44,898 bases of DNA from Lachnospiraceae bacterium (GCA_017396555.1 JAFQLS010000015.1:1-44898), one strand, 5' to 3'. Positions 16,164 to 25,468 are shown, counted from the stretch's first letter. Notes: a model not told the origin generated them from the sequence alone. A program made the numbers and translations.

Positions 16164-17531
16164 TTATTTAAAAAAGTCATACAAACCATAAACGAACACA
16201 AACACAATTATCAGAGGAAGAACATAGGTAATATATCCTCTCATCCATTCCCTAACTCTCATTCCTTTACCTGCATTTGCTTCTTCTAGAAAATTATTCC
16301 ATCCCCAGCCTTTCTTCGTTACACAAAATAGCACAAAGGCCAACGAGCCTAGCGGAAGAATAATATTACTTACCAAAAACTCTTCCAAATCCATCAAATT
16401 AGAACTGCCTCCAAACGGCTTTATTCCTTTAAGCACATTAAATCCAAGTATACATGGCAGAGAAAGAATCAGCATTGCTATTCCATTTATAAGTGATGAT
16501 TTCTTCCTGCTCCATCCAAACATATCCATCGTACTTGAATTGATACCTTCAAACACGGTAAATATTGTAGAAAGTGCTGCAAATGACATAAATACAAAGA
16601 ATAAACTTCCCCATAATCTTCCCATTGGAATATTATTAAAAATATTTGGCAAAGTTATAAAAATTAGACTTTTTCCACTATCAACCTTTACACCATAAGC
16701 AAAACACGCCGGGAACATTATAAGTCCTGAACAAAATGCAACAAATGTGTCAAGCACTGCTACATTTACAGCCTCACCCATAAGTCTTCTTTCTTTACCA
16801 ATGTAGCTTCCAAATAATGCCATAGCACCCATACCTAGACTCAAGGTAAAAAACGCCTGATTCATAGCACCAACAATTACATTTCCTATTCCCACCGACT
16901 TCATTCTGTCAATGTCAGGTAAAAGATAAAACTTAAGTCCTTCTTCTCCACCTTTTATAAATATACTATTAATTGCAAGCACAATCATTATTCCAAGCAA
17001 TAATATCATCATTACCTTGGTTACTTTCTCCAGACCCTTCTGTAATCCTACTGAACATAAACCAAATCCAAGAATAACTACTATACTCACATAAATAATC
17101 ATACTCTTTTCATCTGCTAAAACTTCATCAAATTTGTTAGAAACACCTGTTGAATCAAGTCCTTCAAATTTTCCTGTTGCCATCATTACAAAATATTGCA
17201 GCATCCATGCAGATACGGAGGTATAAAACATCATAAGAATATAATTGCCTATAACTGCTACATATCCATGTAAATGCCACTTGCTTCCCTTTGGTTCTAT
17301 CTGCTGATACATTCTGGCCGGACTTTTCTGACTAGCTCTACCTATTGCAAATTCCATTGTCATAACCGGAATTCCAATAATAGCAAGGAAAAATAAGTAT
17401 ATAAGAACAAATGCTCCTCCACCATATTGACCTACCATATACGGAAATTTCCACACATTTCCTATTCCAATCGCACATCCTGCACTAAGTAGTATAAATC
17501 CAAGCCTACTTCCAAGTCTTTCTCTATTCAT
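16164..17531 (-). CDS. Sodium-dependent transporter, NSS (SNF) family
   Basis: A 455-residue multi-pass membrane protein with about eleven helices, the usual prokaryotic NSS number. The first helix carries the hallmark GCAIGIGNVWKFPY with the unwound sodium/substrate-binding stretch. The family moves amino acids or related solutes into the cell with sodium; the substrate here is unknown. A longer frame from 17543 begins on the codon just before GGAGG. The ATG at 17531, seven bases after GGAGG and starting MNRERLGSRLGF, is the family-like start. It follows trmO by about 18 bases. Confidence 0.92.
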   Translation of the reverse strand: MNRERLGSRLGFILLSAGCAIGIGNVWKFPYMVGQYGGGAFVLIYLFFLAIIGIPVMTMEFAIGRASQKSPARMYQQIEPKGSKWHLHGYVAVIGNYILMMFYTSVSAWMLQYFVMMATGKFEGLDSTGVSNKFDEVLADEKSMIIYVSIVVILGFGLCSVGLQKGLEKVTKVMMILLLGIMIVLAINSIFIKGGEEGLKFYLLPDIDRMKSVGIGNVIVGAMNQAFFTLSLGMGAMALFGSYIGKERRLMGEAVNVAVLDTFVAFCSGLIMFPACFAYGVKVDSGKSLIFITLPNIFNNIPMGRLWGSLFFVFMSFAALSTIFTVFEGINSSTMDMFGWSRKKSSLINGIAMLILSLPCILGFNVLKGIKPFGGSSNLMDLEEFLVSNIILPLGSLAFVLFCVTKKGWGWNNFLEEANAGKGMRVREWMRGYITYVLPLIIVFVFVYGLYDFFK

Positions 17532-17549
17532 AAATTCCTCCATTTATTT

Positions 17550-18218
17550 TCATTTTTCTTCTATCCTTTTTATGTATATTTTTTCCTCCAAGATTGTAAA
17601 TCCAATCTCCCACTTACCAAATTCCATACCATACACTCTATTATCATCCTGATACGATGGTCTTGGGTCTTGTTTTAACACCTTTATAAGTGCTATTTCC
17701 TTTTCTAAAGGTAATATACCGTTGCATTCATTTTCAAATATTACATCATATTCCTTATGAATAATCCCATCTGTAAATCCTCCTGTAGCATCAGGCTTGG
17801 AATCAACATATGCAAGATATGGCTTTATATCATATATCGGAGTATTATTCATAAGGTCAGCTCCCGATATATGAAGTATCGGGCCTTTTGATTTGTTATA
17901 CTCTATATTTTCCAGTTTTACACAAGATAGCCCTACTGGGTTTGGTCTAAATGGTGATCTCGTGGCAAATACACCTTTTCTTACATTTCCACCTAGTTTT
18001 GGCGGTCTTACTGTCGGAGACCACTTCTTATCTTTATTTTGAGAAAATTCCCATATTATCCATATATGTGAAAATTCATCAAGTCCGCGAAACGCCTCTC
18101 TATCTCTGTATTCTTCTTCAAAAACTATATATGCCTTAAGTTCTTCTACAATTCCGCTCTGTCTTGGTATGCCGAATTTAGTAGGGAAATCCGTATGAAT
18201 ATATGCTATTGGTTTCAT
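17550..18218 (-). CDS. trmO: tRNA (adenine37-N6)-methyltransferase TrmO family (TsaA-like)
   Basis: A 222-residue protein with the all-beta TrmO/YaeB/VirR fold. Signatures are IAYIHTDFPTKFGIPRQSG, FATRSPFRPNPVGLS and GADLMNNTPIYDIKPYL. Characterised members methylate N6-threonylcarbamoyladenosine at position 37 of some threonine tRNAs, using S-adenosylmethionine. It begins four bases after the EamA gene. The operon also contains dus, another tRNA-modifying enzyme. Confidence 0.93.
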   Translation of the reverse strand: MKPIAYIHTDFPTKFGIPRQSGIVEELKAYIVFEEEYRDREAFRGLDEFSHIWIIWEFSQNKDKKWSPTVRPPKLGGNVRKGVFATRSPFRPNPVGLSCVKLENIEYNKSKGPILHISGADLMNNTPIYDIKPYLAYVDSKPDATGGFTDGIIHKEYDVIFENECNGILPLEKEIALIKVLKQDPRPSYQDDNRVYGMEFGKWEIGFTILEEKIYIKRIEEK

Positions 18219-18222
18219 TTAA

Positions 18223-19092
18223 CTACACCTTCTCCCTCTTATCAGTTAATTCACTGAAAAATGTTGAACCAAGAATTAACACTGCTCCAATTATTCCAAA
18301 TACATCCATTCCCTCTCTTAGTATTGTAGCAGATAATATTATTGCTACAGCTGGATCAATATAGCTGAATATAGCAACTGTCTGAGCCTTTAAGTCCTGC
18401 ATTGATGAAAAATATAATGCATATGTAATACCTGTATGAACGATACCAACAACCGCCAATAATATAGCTGTTCTTTCATCAAGATTAATAGTACTTACAT
18501 TCTCTGTAAGCAAAGTATATGGCAATATTACAAGTGTAGCTGTTCCAAGTTGCATTATAGTCATATCAAATGCTGAAATCTCTTTTAAATATTTATTAAG
18601 AACCATAACACTGGCATATGCTGTAGCCGCCAAAAGTCCGAAAACAATCCCCTTTGCATTTGCTGAATTATCACCACTTAATACACCCGATACAAGCACC
18701 ATACCGATTATAGCAAGACATACACATAGACTTTTCTTTAGTGTAAGCTTTTCCTTTAATAATAAAGGTGATAAAAGTACCACAAATACCGGAGCCATAT
18801 AGTAACATAGGGTAGCTGTAGCAACTGTCGTATATTTGTAAGATTCAAATAAGAGAATCCAGTTTACTCCAATACATGCACCTGATATACACAATACGAG
18901 AAGATTCTTTTTAACTGCATTTACCGACATCTTCTGTCTCCTAATAAGTATAAATAATATAAGGAACAATGCTCCTAAAGCTCCTCTTACGGTAGCTATA
19001 ACACTTGAAGGTAAATCTATATATTTTACAAATATGCCTATTGTTCCAAATATAAACATCGAACTAATTAATTTAATTTTAGCTGTTTTCAT
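18223..19092 (-). CDS. EamA/DMT-family transporter
   Basis: A 289-residue membrane protein with two EamA repeats of five helices each (roughly 1-140 and 150-285). The internal duplication is seen in the similar PVFVVLLSPLLLKEKLT and PAVAIILSATILREGMD segments. Such proteins usually export amino acids or metabolites; the cargo is unknown. GGAGAAG precedes the ATG. First gene of the EamA-trmO-NSS-hydrolase-dus operon. Confidence 0.9.
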   Translation of the reverse strand: MKTAKIKLISSMFIFGTIGIFVKYIDLPSSVIATVRGALGALFLILFILIRRQKMSVNAVKKNLLVLCISGACIGVNWILLFESYKYTTVATATLCYYMAPVFVVLLSPLLLKEKLTLKKSLCVCLAIIGMVLVSGVLSGDNSANAKGIVFGLLAATAYASVMVLNKYLKEISAFDMTIMQLGTATLVILPYTLLTENVSTINLDERTAILLAVVGIVHTGITYALYFSSMQDLKAQTVAIFSYIDPAVAIILSATILREGMDVFGIIGAVLILGSTFFSELTDKREKV

Positions 19093-19130
19093 TCTTCTTC
19101 TCCGATATGTAATATTTTTTATCGTTTTAA

Positions 19131-19159
19131 ATTATATTACAATTTCTAATTATGAGCAA
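19131..19159 (-). promoter_or_regulatory. Sigma-A promoter of EamA-trmO-NSS-hydrolase-dus operon
   Basis: Minus-strand TTGCTC (19154-19159), 17-base spacer, TATAAT (19131-19136), immediately downstream of the preceding gene's terminator. Confidence 0.6.
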
Positions 19160-19160
19160 C

Positions 19161-19192
19161 AAAAAAGGATAGCAGATTTTCTTCTGCTACCC
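19161..19192 (-). terminator. Terminator of secreted repeat protein gene
   Basis: Minus-strand 10-bp stem GGGTAGCAGA/TCTGCTATCC (one G-T pair), then six T, 13 bases after the stop codon. Confidence 0.9.
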
Positions 19193-19205
19193 TTTATATA
19201 CGATA

Positions 19206-21077
19206 CTATTTCACCTTAACAAATTTGATATTTCCTGCATTTGCATTTGCTGTAACCTTCGCAACTGTCTTATATGCTACAATCTTGTAGTAGTATTTCT
19301 TACCTTTTTTAAGAGATTTTTTATCTGTATAATTAGTTTTCTTTGCTCCCTTTACAGTAGCAATCTTCTTATATTCTCCATTCTTCGACTCACATCTGTA
19401 TACATAATATCCTGTTGCATTAGCTGACTTCTTCCACTTAAGTGTTACCTTCTTTGCCTTAGACTTAATAGATGTAATCTTAGTTGCACTTGGTGCTTGC
19501 GTAAACTTTGTGCTTATTGTATAACGACATTCTGTTGGAGCAAATGATGAATGCTGTGTCTCAACCTGTACATAATATGTACCCTTCTTAAGATTTATTG
19601 TAGTTGCACCTTTAGATTTGATATTACTAACTTCTGCAACTTCGTTATTATTCTTATCATATATAACGTATGACCAACCCCACGAAATATCGTCTGCTGA
19701 TGCTGAAGAGTGTTTCTTTAACTCAAGTTTAACAGCTCCATTCTTAGCAATCTTGAACTTATACCAATCTTCATCCTCAGAATGATTTGTCACACCATTG
19801 TATGTCTTACCTAAAGTAAGTGTATCTGCTTTTTTCTTAATATCATTATTTTCAGACTCATAGTTTGAAGCCGCCTTGTTAATAACCTGAAAACTATAAT
19901 CACAATCAAGAGGGGCAAAACTACTATGCTGTGGTTCTATCTTAATATAGAAAGTGTCTTTTCCGTATGGAAGAATTATTGTTCTTACCTTACTCTTAAC
20001 ACCACTCATTTCTTTTATCTCATTAAAATTCTTATCATAGATAGTCACATCCCAACCCCATGATATCTTCTCACTGTCTACTTCAAACGGAACTGTAAAC
20101 TCAACCTGAAAATATCCTGCTTTTGTTGTCTTAACTTTATACCAATCAGTATCTTCTGTATGATATGTACTTCCATTCCACACTTCATTTACATTAATAA
20201 CCTCTGCATACTTATTTTCGTCATTGTACTCAGATTCCCATCTTGCAGGTGTTTTATAATTAACTTTAATTCCATACACACAGTCTAAACATGGAAAACT
20301 TGTATGCTGCATCTCAACTTTTAAATAATAAGTTCCCTTTGCAAAAGGAAGCTCTGCAGTTGTAGTTGCCCTGTCTATACTGCTATATCTTTTAATTTCA
20401 TTAAATTCAGAATCATATATAGCAAGGTTCCATCCCCAACCTATTGCATCAACATTTGTTGCATCATCAATGCTAAGTGTAACACTAAACTTTCCATCTT
20501 TAGTCGTTGTAAACTTATACCAGTCCTGATCCTCATAAACAGTATGTACACCCTTATACTGCTCATTCACTTTAATAACAGTTGGTACTCTATTATCATT
20601 ATTTGATTCTGTTTCCCAGTGTGAATCTACTGTATAATCAGCCTTAATTGCATATTCACATCCATTTGTAGGAAATGATGAATGCTGTTCAGTTACAACA
20701 ACATAGTAATCACCCTTTGGTAACGCCATCTTTGCTGTTGTCATACTAGAAGTAATGCTACCATATTCACGAATAGAATTATAAATATCCGTTGAAGAAT
20801 ATATCTTTACATTCCATCCCCAACCTATATCATCGATATTGGAATTTGCTGTCGGATATACACTTAATTGAAAATATCCTGTATCAGCTATTGTAAATTT
20901 GTAGTAGTCCGCATCGTCATTACCTATAACTGAGCCTGCAACCGACTGTCCGTAAGTTAACTGTCTGGCATTAGCCTGTAAATCAGCAAGTGTAATTGCA
21001 TAGTTTTCTCCTACACCAACAAGCACGAGGCAAATTGCAAAAGTGAGTATTGCTAAAATGTTTCTTAGTTTTTTCAT
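19206..21077 (-). CDS. Secreted protein with four ~126-residue PPC-like repeats and an FN3-like end
   Basis: A 623-residue exported protein with a signal peptide at residues 1-28. Four repeats of about 126 residues follow. Each has D-x-D-(W/Y)-Y-K at its start, WGW at 86, 214, 340 and 466, then (K/Y)G..(Y/F)Y, QH(S/T)SF at 131, 257, 383 and 508, and a single conserved Cys-x-Y soon after. The jelly-roll-like pattern resembles pre-peptidase C-terminal (PPC) domains, but no peptidase is attached. The last ~90 residues form a lysine-rich fibronectin-III-like domain. An upstream in-frame start at 21125 lacks a hydrophobic leader; the ATG at 21077 follows AAAGGACGG. Function unknown; probably wall-associated binding. 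Confidence 0.85.
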   Translation of the reverse strand: MKKLRNILAILTFAICLVLVGVGENYAITLADLQANARQLTYGQSVAGSVIGNDDADYYKFTIADTGYFQLSVYPTANSNIDDIGWGWNVKIYSSTDIYNSIREYGSITSSMTTAKMALPKGDYYVVVTEQHSSFPTNGCEYAIKADYTVDSHWETESNNDNRVPTVIKVNEQYKGVHTVYEDQDWYKFTTTKDGKFSVTLSIDDATNVDAIGWGWNLAIYDSEFNEIKRYSSIDRATTTAELPFAKGTYYLKVEMQHTSFPCLDCVYGIKVNYKTPARWESEYNDENKYAEVINVNEVWNGSTYHTEDTDWYKVKTTKAGYFQVEFTVPFEVDSEKISWGWDVTIYDKNFNEIKEMSGVKSKVRTIILPYGKDTFYIKIEPQHSSFAPLDCDYSFQVINKAASNYESENNDIKKKADTLTLGKTYNGVTNHSEDEDWYKFKIAKNGAVKLELKKHSSASADDISWGWSYVIYDKNNNEVAEVSNIKSKGATTINLKKGTYYVQVETQHSSFAPTECRYTISTKFTQAPSATKITSIKSKAKKVTLKWKKSANATGYYVYRCESKNGEYKKIATVKGAKKTNYTDKKSLKKGKKYYYKIVAYKTVAKVTANANAGNIKFVKVK

Positions 21078-21160
21078 AGTTTTCCGTCCTTTCTGTTTTT
21101 GTATAATCTGTACATATTTTATCACATTTTATAATGTTTTGTAAACAATTTTACCAAATC

Positions 21161-21436
21161 TCACCACGAACTCCTTATATGAAATCCTCGTTCATTTTCA
21201 ACCACAGGTATAACTGTTGTTTTAATCCTGTCAATCATTACATACTCGCCTTTATTTATCATAACCAGAACTTTATTTATCTGTTCTTCCGTTCCCTGAG
21301 CTTCCATTTCCACAGAACCATCGTAACAGTTTTTAACCCATCCTGTTACTCCTATTCCGTTCGCCGCATGGTTCGCTCTATACCTAAATCCAACCCCCTG
21401 TACTCTTCCCGTAAATATAAAATGTTTTCTTACCAT
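21161..21436 (-). CDS. acyP: Acylphosphatase
   Basis: A 91-residue protein of normal length for the family. The signature GRVQGVGFRYRA contains the phosphate-binding arginine. GWVKNCYDGSVE contains the catalytic asparagine. It hydrolyses acyl phosphates such as acetyl phosphate or 1,3-bisphosphoglycerate in the cytoplasm. It starts five bases after the ArsR regulator stop and so appears to be the last gene of the metal-efflux operon, perhaps by position only. Confidence 0.93.
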   Translation of the reverse strand: MVRKHFIFTGRVQGVGFRYRANHAANGIGVTGWVKNCYDGSVEMEAQGTEEQINKVLVMINKGEYVMIDRIKTTVIPVVENERGFHIRSSW

Positions 21437-21441
21437 TTAAT

Positions 21442-21756
21442 CTAATCCTCTTCAATATGTTCTTTTCCCATAGCAAGTATCACCCTTACATGCTCATCAG
21501 CCAATGAATAATATATCTGTTTACCTTCTCTTCTAATCTTAACCAGTTTGTTCTGTTTAAGTATTCTTAACTGATGTGATATAGCTGACTGTGTCATATT
21601 GAGAATCTGTGCTATATTACCTACACATTCTTCTTTTTCTGATAACACATATAAAATTCTAATTCTGGTAGAATCACCAAACACCTTGAATAATTCTGCC
21701 AAATCATAAAGTTCAGTTTCTTCCGGCATATTTGACATTATCCTATCTTTATCCAC
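21442..21756 (-). CDS. ArsR/SmtB-family metal-sensing repressor
   Basis: A 104-residue winged-helix repressor. The recognition region is NIAQILNMTQSAISHQLRILKQNKLV. The C-terminal helix D-E-H-x9-H-x2-E (from ADEHVRVILAMGKEHIEE) matches the alpha5 zinc site of CzrA/SmtB-type sensors. No N-terminal CadC-type cysteine pair is seen, so zinc or cobalt is more likely than cadmium/lead. AGGAGG precedes a GTG start. It lies directly after the P1B ATPase. The palindromic operator at 23913-23934 is a fitting target, so the operon should be self-repressed until metal binds. Confidence 0.92.
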   Translation of the reverse strand: MDKDRIMSNMPEETELYDLAELFKVFGDSTRIRILYVLSEKEECVGNIAQILNMTQSAISHQLRILKQNKLVKIRREGKQIYYSLADEHVRVILAMGKEHIEED

Positions 21757-21768
21757 TTTACATTCCTC

Positions 21769-23637
21769 CTATAACTTCTTAACAAATAATGCTCTTATTG
21801 CATTTAAAATAGCAAGTACCATTACGCCCACATCTGCAAATATTGCAAGCCACATATTTGCAATTCCAATAGCACCAAGAATTAAGCATATAATTTTAAT
21901 TCCAATTGCAAAGTAAATATTCTGATACACTATACTCATTGTCTTTTTTGCTATTCTAATAGCCTTTGATATCTTAAGTGGGTCATCATCCATAATGACA
22001 ACATCTGCTGCTTCAATTGCAGCATCTGAGCCAAGTGCTCCCATTGCAATCCCAACATCAGCTCTTGATAATACAGGTGCATCATTTATACCATCACCAA
22101 CGAATACTAACTTCTCATTTTTTCTTGCATTGTTCAATACATTTTCGATCTTCATAACCTTATCTTCCGGCAATAACTCGCTATGAACCTCATCAATTTT
22201 CAATTCATTTCTTACATAGTTCGAGGCACCCTTAGAGTCACCTGTAAGCATAATAGTTTTCTTAATTCCATTTTGCTTTAAATGTTTTATTGCAGCCTTT
22301 GAATTCTGCTTAATAACATCTGAAATCACTATATAGCCCTTGTAATCATTATCAATACAAACGTGTACTATAGTGCCTACCTCACCCACTTCTTTGTACT
22401 CAATATTAAGCTTTTTCATAAGCTTTTCATTACCTATAGCAACTTCTTTATTATCTACAATTGCTTTTATTCCATATCCACTAATTTCTTCTATATCTCT
22501 CACAATGCTTCTATCTATGCCATTTCCATAAGCCTTTATAAGACTTTTGCTTATAGGATGAGAAGAACTGCTTTCTGCATGCGCTGCATATTTTACAAGC
22601 TCATTTTCTTCTATATCCACCGCATTTATCTTGGTTACTTCAAACACTCCTTCTGTTAACGTTCCTGTCTTATCCATAACAACATATTTTGCTTTGGATA
22701 AGGTTTCCATATAGTTTGAGCCTTTAACAAGAATCCCCTGTTTGCTTGCTCCGCCTATTCCTGCAAATAGCGTAAGCGGAATACTTATAACCAATGCACA
22801 CGGACAGCTTATTACAAGAAATGTTAATGCTCTGTATATCCACATTCCAAAATTGTAGTTTCCATTTAAAAAAAATCCACTAACAAGAGGTGGTAAAAAC
22901 CCAAGTGCAAGTGCAAGACAACATACAATCGGAGTATAATATTTTGCAAATTTAGAAATAAATTTCTCTGATTTAGATTTCTTAGAGCTTGCATTTTCAA
23001 CAAGTTCAAGTATCCTTGATACTGTAGACTCACCAAACTCTCTTGTTGTTTTAATTTTCAGAACTCCTGTAAGATTTATACATCCACTAATTATCTCTGT
23101 TCCTACATTAATTTCTCTTGGAACACTTTCACCTGTAAGTGCCTTTGTGTCTACTGAAGATTTCCCTTCCAAAACAACACCATCAATAGGTACTTTTTCA
23201 CCTGGGTTAACAATAATAATAGTTCCTATCTCTATCTCATCCGGGTCTTTTTTCTCCAACCTGCCATCTATTTCAACATTGGCATAATCAGGGCGAATAT
23301 CCATTAGTTCACTTATATTTCTCCTACTCTTACCAACGGCATAGCTTTGAAATAACTCACCTATCTGATAGAACAACATAACTGCCACGCCTTCGGTATA
23401 TTCACCAAGAATTATTGCGCCAACTGTTGCAACAGACATTAAAAAATTCTCATCAAATACTTGTTTTTTTAAGATACCTTTAACTGATTTTCTCAATATG
23501 TCATAGCCTATAACCAGATACGGCACCATATAAAGTGCAAATCTTACATATCCCTTAACCGGTACAAAGCCTAATACTATCATTAATGCAGCGGATATTA
23601 TTATTCTAACAAGAACTTTCTTCTGCTTCTTATTCAC
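21769..23637 (-). CDS. P1B-type heavy-metal-transporting ATPase
   Basis: A 622-residue membrane pump. The actuator motif TGES, transmembrane metal site CPC (ISCPCALVIS), phosphorylated DKTGT and hinge GDGINDAP are all intact. CPC and the ArsR partner point to Zn/Cd/Pb-type export (ZntA/CadA group) rather than copper, though this is inference. The usual N-terminal metal-binding domain is missing from the protein and is encoded separately just upstream (23653-23871). The start is GTG. Third in the order HMA - ATPase - ArsR - acylphosphatase is the repressor, 12 bases downstream. Confidence 0.94.
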   Translation of the reverse strand: MNKKQKKVLVRIIISAALMIVLGFVPVKGYVRFALYMVPYLVIGYDILRKSVKGILKKQVFDENFLMSVATVGAIILGEYTEGVAVMLFYQIGELFQSYAVGKSRRNISELMDIRPDYANVEIDGRLEKKDPDEIEIGTIIIVNPGEKVPIDGVVLEGKSSVDTKALTGESVPREINVGTEIISGCINLTGVLKIKTTREFGESTVSRILELVENASSKKSKSEKFISKFAKYYTPIVCCLALALGFLPPLVSGFFLNGNYNFGMWIYRALTFLVISCPCALVISIPLTLFAGIGGASKQGILVKGSNYMETLSKAKYVVMDKTGTLTEGVFEVTKINAVDIEENELVKYAAHAESSSSHPISKSLIKAYGNGIDRSIVRDIEEISGYGIKAIVDNKEVAIGNEKLMKKLNIEYKEVGEVGTIVHVCIDNDYKGYIVISDVIKQNSKAAIKHLKQNGIKKTIMLTGDSKGASNYVRNELKIDEVHSELLPEDKVMKIENVLNNARKNEKLVFVGDGINDAPVLSRADVGIAMGALGSDAAIEAADVVIMDDDPLKISKAIRIAKKTMSIVYQNIYFAIGIKIICLILGAIGIANMWLAIFADVGVMVLAILNAIRALFVKKL

Positions 23638-23652
23638 ACTATCACCATAACC

Positions 23653-23871
23653 TTATACATATATCTCGCAGTCATCTTCAACTACTTTACAATTCTTAAT
23701 AACTTCCTTCATTACTGAATCAACATTGACACCTTCTTCAAATTCCACAGTCAGCTTAAGAGTCATAAAATTCACAACTGCGTCCTTTACACCCTTTGTA
23801 TTTTTTGTTGCTTCCTCCATCTTGTTTGCACAATTGGCACAATCAACCTCAATTTTATAAGTCTTCTTCAT
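23653..23871 (-). CDS. Stand-alone heavy-metal-associated (HMA) domain protein
   Basis: A 72-residue ferredoxin-like metal-binding domain with the CxxC site in VDCANCANKMEE. It looks like the N-terminal domain of a ZntA-type pump encoded as a separate gene, 15 bases before the ATPase. The C-terminal CKVVEDDCEIYV adds cysteines and acidic residues that could help select divalent metals. It probably delivers or senses metal for the pump. First gene of the operon; AGAAAGGA precedes the ATG. Confidence 0.9.
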   Translation of the reverse strand: MKKTYKIEVDCANCANKMEEATKNTKGVKDAVVNFMTLKLTVEFEEGVNVDSVMKEVIKNCKVVEDDCEIYV

Positions 23872-23912
23872 AATTAATTCATCCTTTCTACTAATATATC
23901 ATTTAACTTTAT

Positions 23913-23934
23913 CATATGAACAATCATTCATATG
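23913..23934 (-). promoter_or_regulatory. ArsR-type operator of metal-efflux operon
   Basis: Inverted repeat CATATGAA-CAATCA-TTCATATG, the typical ATATGAA..TTCATAT form bound by ArsR/SmtB repressors. It lies about 8 bases downstream of the -10 box, where bound repressor would block transcription. Confidence 0.85.
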
Positions 23935-23942
23935 TTTATTTT

Positions 23943-23971
23943 ATTATAATACCTTATTATATTCATGTCAA
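23943..23971 (-). promoter_or_regulatory. Sigma-A promoter of metal-efflux operon
   Basis: Minus-strand perfect TTGACA (23966-23971), 17-base spacer, perfect TATAAT (23943-23948). Confidence 0.9.
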
Positions 23972-23972
23972 T

Positions 23973-24016
23973 AAAAAAATGTGAACCGCTACAAAATTTA
24001 TGTGCAAGTTCACATT
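23973..24016 (-). terminator. Terminator downstream of HAD gene
   Basis: Minus-strand stem AATGTGAAC/GTTCACATT with a long loop, followed by seven T, about 135 bases beyond the HAD stop codon. Confidence 0.75.
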
Positions 24017-24096
24017 ACTATTGTTATCGTTATTATTTTATACAGCAATTTATTTAATTGCTAAATTCGAAAATTCTTCTTGAAATCAGGTAACAA

Positions 24097-24133
24097 GTCA
24101 TTCTATATGGAGAAATCTAATTAAAAGTATGAC
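24097..24133. repeat. Single diverged copy of the 53-bp repeat edge
   Basis: GTCATTC, then GAGAAATCTAATTAAAAG (24110-24127, interrupted in the array only at one base downstream) and TATGACC match the left edge of the array at 1324-1356 almost base for base. This shows the element is dispersed in the genome. Its ends GTCAT/ATGAC are inverted. Confidence 0.7.
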
Positions 24134-24150
24134 CTGTACAAGAAACACAC

Positions 24151-24804
24151 TTACTCTCCCATATACTCTTTAACCTCAACCAGCGAAGGTAATATTACCT
24201 CAGATAGATTCCTCATCTCATCATCCGGCTCCATTCTGTCAGGAACCATTATTGTACGAAGTCCCGCGCTACTTGCAGAGCGTATTCCATTATAAGAATC
24301 CTCTATTCCAAAGCTTCTTGAAGGACTAACTTCTAACAACTCACATGCCTTTAAAAAAATCTCCGGTTCAGGTTTACTCTTAGCTACCATATCTCCACAT
24401 ACAAGAATATCAAAATATTTCAGCAATCCTGCATCTCTAATCTCTGCTTCAACTACCTCTCGTCTGGTAGATGAGGCTACAGCTACCTTCTTATCATTAT
24501 CTTTAAGAAATCTTAACAAATCTTCTATGCCGGGTTTAAGCGGTAAAAGTCCACCATCATATTTGTCATGATAGAACTTAGACGCTTCCTGTTTGAATTC
24601 ATCATAAGGGAAATTAGAACCATATCTTTCAAGCATTTTTATTTTGGTAGCTTCTCTATTAAGCCCAAGACATTCGTTACAGGCTTCTTCTATACCCTCA
24701 ATATTATATTTGTCAGCTACATGCATCCAGCTTTCAATGACACAAGTTTCCGAATCAAATATAACACCATCCATATCAAATATTACTGCATCAAAATCCT
24801 TCAT
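24151..24804 (-). CDS. HAD-superfamily phosphatase (beta-phosphoglucomutase-like)
   Basis: A 217-residue HAD subfamily IA hydrolase. Motif I FDMDGVIFDSE holds the nucleophile Asp. Motif II is VASST, motif III is the Lys in KSKPEPEIF, and motif IV is GIEDSYNGI. The helical cap inserted after motif I resembles beta-phosphoglucomutase or sugar-phosphate phosphatases. The substrate is not deducible. GGAGG precedes the ATG. It begins two bases after the upstream membrane-protein gene and is probably co-transcribed with it. Confidence 0.9.
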   Translation of the reverse strand: MKDFDAVIFDMDGVIFDSETCVIESWMHVADKYNIEGIEEACNECLGLNREATKIKMLERYGSNFPYDEFKQEASKFYHDKYDGGLLPLKPGIEDLLRFLKDNDKKVAVASSTRREVVEAEIRDAGLLKYFDILVCGDMVAKSKPEPEIFLKACELLEVSPSRSFGIEDSYNGIRSASSAGLRTIMVPDRMEPDDEMRNLSEVILPSLVEVKEYMGE

Positions 24805-24806
24805 AA

Positions 24807-25439
24807 TTATTTATTTCCTCCGATACTATTAAGCTTATTCAGCCCCATCGCAAGCGCATATGCACCACCTATAATAACAACTACCCATATAATACTCTCA
24901 AACACCGACTGTTCATACACATACAAAAAAGGATAAGGTCCTTCCATAACCCTTAAAATGTTAAGTATTAATGTAACAATTGCATATAAAATCGTTGGGA
25001 TCAAAGTAAACATTTCTTCTCTTCTACCAAGCTTAACTTCTTTTTCCAATACAATATATGTTATAGTCATAAAAAGCGGACATAATAAATGATGAAACAA
25101 ATTAGCTCTTTCAAATAGATATCTACTAATTGACGAAGCACCATTTGTTGGTATAAGTACTGTAACAACCACAATAAATGTAACCATCAGACATACTACC
25201 ACTAAAAATCTCAACATCTTAATCCATTTAAAAACAACAAAATCATCTACATTCATATTTTTAAGAAGCACAACTATATATATAATGCTTATTACACCAC
25301 ACATAATATTACTTAGCACTGTATAATATCTTAATGCCGCAATTCCTCCATCTATAAAACAAAATGTAGTTCCAATTATCTCCATAATAAGAAGCATTAT
25401 ATTAATAATTAAAAGTATCAGTTTCTTTTGTCTTGTCAT
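24807..25439 (-). CDS. Six-helix Pr6Pr-like integral membrane protein
   Basis: A 210-residue membrane protein with about six hydrophobic helices and short loops. The motif RYYTVLSNIMCG in the second helix region resembles the Pr6Pr family, whose function is unknown. AAGGAGAT precedes the ATG. It is coupled to the HAD gene downstream. Confidence 0.7.
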   Translation of the reverse strand: MTRQKKLILLIINIMLLIMEIIGTTFCFIDGGIAALRYYTVLSNIMCGVISIIYIVVLLKNMNVDDFVVFKWIKMLRFLVVVCLMVTFIVVVTVLIPTNGASSISRYLFERANLFHHLLCPLFMTITYIVLEKEVKLGRREEMFTLIPTILYAIVTLILNILRVMEGPYPFLYVYEQSVFESIIWVVVIIGGAYALAMGLNKLNSIGGNK

Positions 25440-25468
25440 AATTTCTATTTATCTCCTTTTTGTTAAAT

